DNA of 8,581 bases. Origin: JAKAFX01 sp043196285 (GTDB lineage Archaea; Thermoplasmatota; Thermoplasmata; Thermoplasmatales; Thermoplasmataceae). Every line of letters starts with the position of its first letter. The first letter of the stretch is position 1. The position numbers and the translations under genes were made by a program. A model generated the notes under the pieces. The model was not told where the DNA came from, did no database searches, and saw only the letters and a list, made by a program, of their open reading frames with translations. Below are positions 6,869 to 8,581 of the stretch, in pieces. The stretch spans positions 1 to 8,581 of the forward strand of contig JBBYJL010000058.1 of assembly GCA_043196285.1 (NCBI GenBank). The letters are read 5' to 3'.

Positions 6869-7627
6869 TTATTCCCTTGTGAATTCGACGTTCACTGAAT
6901 TCCGTTTAGCATTTTCCGATATAGCCTGTATTACTTTTTTCAGATGATCTTCTGCAGATTTATAATCCGTCTCAGTTATGGATATTCTGTACCTTGGAGA
7001 ACCTATGTAATGAATGCTCACGTTCTCTGCTTCCAGTCCGGTCAGAGTTTTCTTAACCCTTTCAATACCGTCAGGCTCCAAGCTGTACATTTCCATGTAC
7101 CCGCCGACCTTTACGTAAGGTATTGTAACATTTTCTTTTGCGACCTTCTGAAAAACAGTTTTCCATTTTCCCTTCACTTCGGGAAGCCAGTTGTTTTGAG
7201 TGGCAGCAGCATCCTCAAATGCAGCATAAAGAGTGCCATATTTAGCCTGCAAGTCGTTCGCGAATTCGTTCCATGCCTGATCAACCGAAATTTTCAGCGC
7301 GCCGCTCACTATTTCAAGAAGTTTCTCGGCTTTCTGCGAATTTTTCCACTCTGAAATTTTGTCTCTCTTCTGATGTTCATTGACTCGTTTGAGTGATAAT
7401 TCCACGTTTCTGCGTGACTCGTTCACATTGATTACTTTGCAGACTGTTCTCTGACCTTCTCTGAGATAATCCCTTATGTGTTTGACCCAGCCAGTAGCAA
7501 CCTCTGCGACATGAACATACCCCTCAATCCCGGGATATTCCTCCAACTTCACTTTTGCACCGAAATTCTTGACCTCGGTTATGGTCACAACTACCAGTTC
7601 CCCAACTTCGGGGATATCTCTGTTCAT
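6869..7627 (-). CDS. Translation initiation factor 2 subunit alpha
   Basis: The alpha subunit of heterotrimeric aIF2 supports gamma in carrying Met-tRNAi to the small ribosomal subunit. Numbered from ATG 7627 (252 residues), the S1-type OB domain fills about 5-85 (VGELVVVTI, GIEGYVHVAEV, then RRNVELSLKRV). A helical middle domain covers about 86-165 and the alpha-beta C-terminal domain, which binds gamma, about 168-250. The position matching eukaryotic Ser51 appears to be Ala44, so eIF2-kinase control is not expected, though my alignment there is by eye. GTG 7633 is also in frame, but ATG 7627 is preferred because GAGG (7638-7635) is then 7 nt away. The S27e stop sits between that site and the ATG, leaving a 2-nt gap and tight coupling. 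Confidence 0.95.
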   Translation of the reverse strand: MNRDIPEVGELVVVTITEVKNFGAKVKLEEYPGIEGYVHVAEVATGWVKHIRDYLREGQRTVCKVINVNESRRNVELSLKRVNEHQKRDKISEWKNSQKAEKLLEIVSGALKISVDQAWNEFANDLQAKYGTLYAAFEDAAATQNNWLPEVKGKWKTVFQKVAKENVTIPYVKVGGYMEMYSLEPDGIERVKKTLTGLEAENVSIHYIGSPRYRISITETDYKSAEDHLKKVIQAISENAKRNSVNVEFTRE

Positions 7628-7629
7628 TA

Positions 7630-7824
7630 TCACTCCTCTATAATTTCCCCATTGGTTTCAAGGGAGCCTCCAGTCGGCTTAGCAAGTGTTGATCCACAGA
7701 CATTGCAAACAACATCGCTGGAGATCCGATAAAATACGTACTGCTCGTTATTGCAGTCCTTGCATTTGATCTTGACAAAACCACGTTTCTTGAATTTTGG
7801 CTTGACAAACTTAACCTCTACCAT
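7630..7824 (-). CDS. rps27e: Ribosomal protein S27e (eS27)
   Basis: This is a small-subunit ribosomal protein of the archaeal/eukaryotic set. The 64 residues include a zinc ribbon with Cys21-x2-Cys24 and Cys40-x2-Cys43, followed by the typical GSTLAKPTGG segment. The ATG start is one base after the L44e stop, and GGAGG (7838-7834), inside the end of L44e, gives an SD at 9 nt spacing. Its stop TGA overlaps the SD region of aIF2-alpha. Length and gene order are those normally seen in euryarchaea. Confidence 0.96.
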   Translation of the reverse strand: MVEVKFVKPKFKKRGFVKIKCKDCNNEQYVFYRISSDVVCNVCGSTLAKPTGGSLETNGEIIEE

Positions 7825-7825
7825 T

Positions 7826-8110
7826 CTACTGCGCCTCCATTATCTCGAACTTCTTAGCTCTCTGTGTTGGGGGGGTTACCGCAGTTTTGCATGTAAGACA
7901 CCTAAACCTTATGGATACCCTTTTAGTCGGTTTCTCCCTTCCTTCATACCGTGGTCTGGGAAAACCTCCGAATCCAGAGGTTACTCTCCTGAATCTTCTT
8001 TGGCCAGCCTTGAATTCGCTTGCTTTTCTCTTTTTTACCCTCTCAACTTCATGATCGGTATGTTTTTTGCACTTTGGACAGTACATCTTAACTGTTTTCG
8101 GAAGTTTCAA
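7826..8110 (-). CDS. rpl44e: Ribosomal protein L44e (eL42)
   Basis: This large-subunit ribosomal protein lies near the tRNA exit site in archaea and eukaryotes. The 94-residue protein has a zinc site from Cys11-x2-Cys14 and Cys71-x2-Cys74, a very basic middle (RRFRRVTSGFGGFPRPR), and the PTQRAKKFE C-terminal segment. The start is the TTG at 8110: it gives the expected N-terminus MKLPKTVKMYCPKC and is preceded by GGTGAT (8121-8116), a perfect match to the archaeal anti-SD, at 5 nt spacing. The only in-frame ATG is eight codons later and would remove conserved residues. It is the first gene of the L44e-S27e-aIF2-alpha-Nop10-PAC2 operon. Confidence 0.96.
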   Translation of the reverse strand: MKLPKTVKMYCPKCKKHTDHEVERVKKRKASEFKAGQRRFRRVTSGFGGFPRPRYEGREKPTKRVSIRFRCLTCKTAVTPPTQRAKKFEIMEAQ

Positions 8111-8115
8111 CTTAT

Positions 8116-8121
8116 ATCACC
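8116..8121 (-). promoter_or_regulatory. Shine-Dalgarno site that fixes the L44e TTG start
   Basis: On the minus strand AAAGGTGAT is followed by ATAAG and then TTG. GGTGAT is complementary to the 3' end of archaeal 16S rRNA. This is the best SD in the window and decides in favour of the rare TTG start codon. Confidence 0.75.
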
Positions 8122-8155
8122 TTTCGTCAACCCTGCCTGAATGATGGTTACCATT

Positions 8156-8163
8156 CTTTAAAT
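8156..8163 (-). promoter_or_regulatory. Candidate TATA box for the L44e operon
   Basis: ATTTAAAG on the minus strand would place transcription start about 25 nt downstream, near 8134. That leaves a short leader containing the GGTGAT site. A second TATA-like run (GTTTAAGAAATA, around 8188-8199) lies further upstream and could be used instead. Neither has a clear BRE. Confidence 0.4.
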
Positions 8164-8283
8164 GCAGTCGCAAAACTGTATAGCAGGTATTTCTTAAACT
8201 TTACCACATATAACCCTCGAATATAAGTTTTGATCATCAGCCCTGGAAAGTTTATGAAGCAAGAGGTGTCAAACTTCAGGACA

Positions 8284-8333
8284 AATATCGCTATAAGTAG
8301 AATCCTTTGATTTTGTAAATTATTTACGATATT
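8284..8333. repeat. Nested inverted repeats
   Basis: AATATCG (8284-8290) and CGATATT (8327-8333) are perfect inverted repeats 36 nt apart. Just inside the right arm is the palindrome GTAAAT-T-ATTTAC (8315-8327), sharing one base with that arm. The function is unknown. Low-complexity AT-rich DNA makes chance a real possibility. Confidence 0.4.
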
Positions 8334-8385
8334 CTAAAACTCCAAGGGTGGGATAAAATTCCTCTACCTTCCAATCTGGAGCAGG

Positions 8386-8427
8386 TTATGCAACAGCTGT
8401 TCTCAAAATGTTATGCAATCTTATGCA
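8386..8427. repeat. Three direct copies of TTATGCA around a palindrome
   Basis: TTATGCA occurs at 8386, 8411 and 8421. The first two copies extend to TTATGCAA, and the 10-bp palindrome AACAGCTGTT (8392-8401) follows the first. On the minus strand the repeats read TGCATAA, and the 8421 copy supplies the TAA stop of the right-edge reading frame. Clustered short repeats just after a stop codon could be protein-binding sites at the end of a mobile element, but no element is demonstrated. Confidence 0.45.
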
Positions 8428-8581
8428 CCACCTTTATTCGGAACGTATGCCATCTCAGTCCTTCCCGAGCCAGAAGCATCAGGCATGCTCCTGGTGTACA
8501 GGTATTCATCCATCATGGATGGCAAAGAGGTTGCCGCACTCACGGGGAACGGATCTCCGCAAAGATCGAGGCCACGGAGGG
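8421..8581 (-). CDS. Unidentified partial reading frame, C-terminal 52 codons, cut by window edge
   Basis: On the minus strand this frame enters from the window edge and runs 52 codons to TAA at 8423-8421. It is the only minus-strand frame open across the stretch, and its codons start with purines more often than those of the plus-strand alternatives by eye. Visible features are an MMDEYLYTR segment (about 22-30) and a Gly/Ser-rich tail ending in PNKGGA. I do not recognise the family. G+C is clearly higher than in the neighbouring genes, which would fit a mobile element or transferred gene. Two plus-strand frames (from ATG 8408 and ATG 8413) are also open to the edge, so strand assignment is tentative. 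Confidence 0.3.
   Translation of the reverse strand, partial: LRGLDLCGDPFPVSAATSLPSMMDEYLYTRSMPDASGSGRTEMAYVPNKGGA

Larger units (their letters stand above)
8111..8420. other. Non-coding region between L44e and the right-edge reading frame
   Basis: About 310 bases hold no convincing gene on either strand. The left part carries the L44e SD and TATA-like boxes. The middle (8284-8333) is AT-rich and contains a 13-bp palindrome nested in a 7-bp inverted repeat. The right part carries TTATGCA direct repeats and a 10-bp palindrome. I see no tRNA, box C/D guide RNA or terminator in it. Confidence 0.6.

Noticed and set aside
8138..8147. ATGATGG resembling a box C of a C/D guide RNA
   Set aside because: The last base of box C does not match, and no box D or internal C'/D' pair lies at a suitable distance.
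8408..8581. Plus-strand frames from ATG 8408 and ATG 8413, open to the window edge
   Set aside because: Both overlap the better-looking minus-strand frame, lack an SD or a well-placed TATA box, and translate to sequence without recognisable structure. They cannot be excluded without more sequence.
1..8581. Search for CRISPR arrays, tRNA or rRNA genes, prophage and defence genes
   Set aside because: No regularly spaced repeats, no T-loop or rRNA signatures, and no such protein families were seen by eye.

Overview
The window is archaeal chromosome. It carries the archaeal/eukaryotic-type translation genes L44e, S27e, aIF2-alpha and Nop10, both subunits of DNA topoisomerase VI, and a PAC2-family proteasome-assembly-type protein. 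Base composition is moderate (about 40-45% G+C by eye). Genes are tightly packed, with overlapping ends, GGAG/GGTGAT Shine-Dalgarno (SD) sites inside operons, and TATA-like boxes about 25 nt upstream of first genes, which suggests leaderless transcripts. A euryarchaeon is likely. The small trehalose phosphatase resembles, from memory, the Thermoplasma acidophilum trehalose-6-phosphate-phosphatase-related protein, so Thermoplasmata is my best guess, at modest confidence. Topoisomerase VI would then be notable, because classical Thermoplasmatales are usually described as lacking it.

Layout. (1) 71-2129, plus strand: a two-gene trehalose operon, otsA (UDP- or ADP-glucose-dependent trehalose-6-phosphate synthase, TTG start) overlapping otsB (phosphatase). 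(2) 2119-5858, minus strand: top6B, top6A and a nitrilase-superfamily amidase, nearly gapless, read toward the trehalose operon and overlapping it tail to tail by 11 bp. (3) 5945-8110, minus strand: the archaeal cluster L44e - S27e - aIF2-alpha - Nop10 - PAC2, again with overlaps or 1-5 nt gaps. Nop10 is only 58 codons and is easily missed because its end lies inside the PAC2 gene. (4) 8111-8420: a non-coding region with the ribosomal operon promoter and several short repeats. (5) 8421-8581: the probable 3' end of a GC-richer minus-strand reading frame that I could not identify.

How the genes work together. OtsA makes trehalose-6-phosphate and OtsB removes the phosphate, giving the compatible solute trehalose. 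Top6A and Top6B form the A2B2 type IIB topoisomerase. Nop10 belongs to box H/ACA pseudouridylation particles, aIF2-alpha delivers initiator tRNA as part of aIF2, and L44e and S27e are zinc-ribbon ribosomal proteins. The PAC2 protein probably helps 20S proteasome assembly. Translation, proteasome and topoisomerase genes thus lie head to tail on one strand and may be partly co-transcribed.

I found no CRISPR array, tRNA, rRNA, prophage or defence system. Most of the window is housekeeping. The points most worth checking are the nitrilase-topoisomerase VI coupling, the overlapping convergent gene ends, the HbYX-like tail of the PAC2 protein, and the repeat-rich right end.
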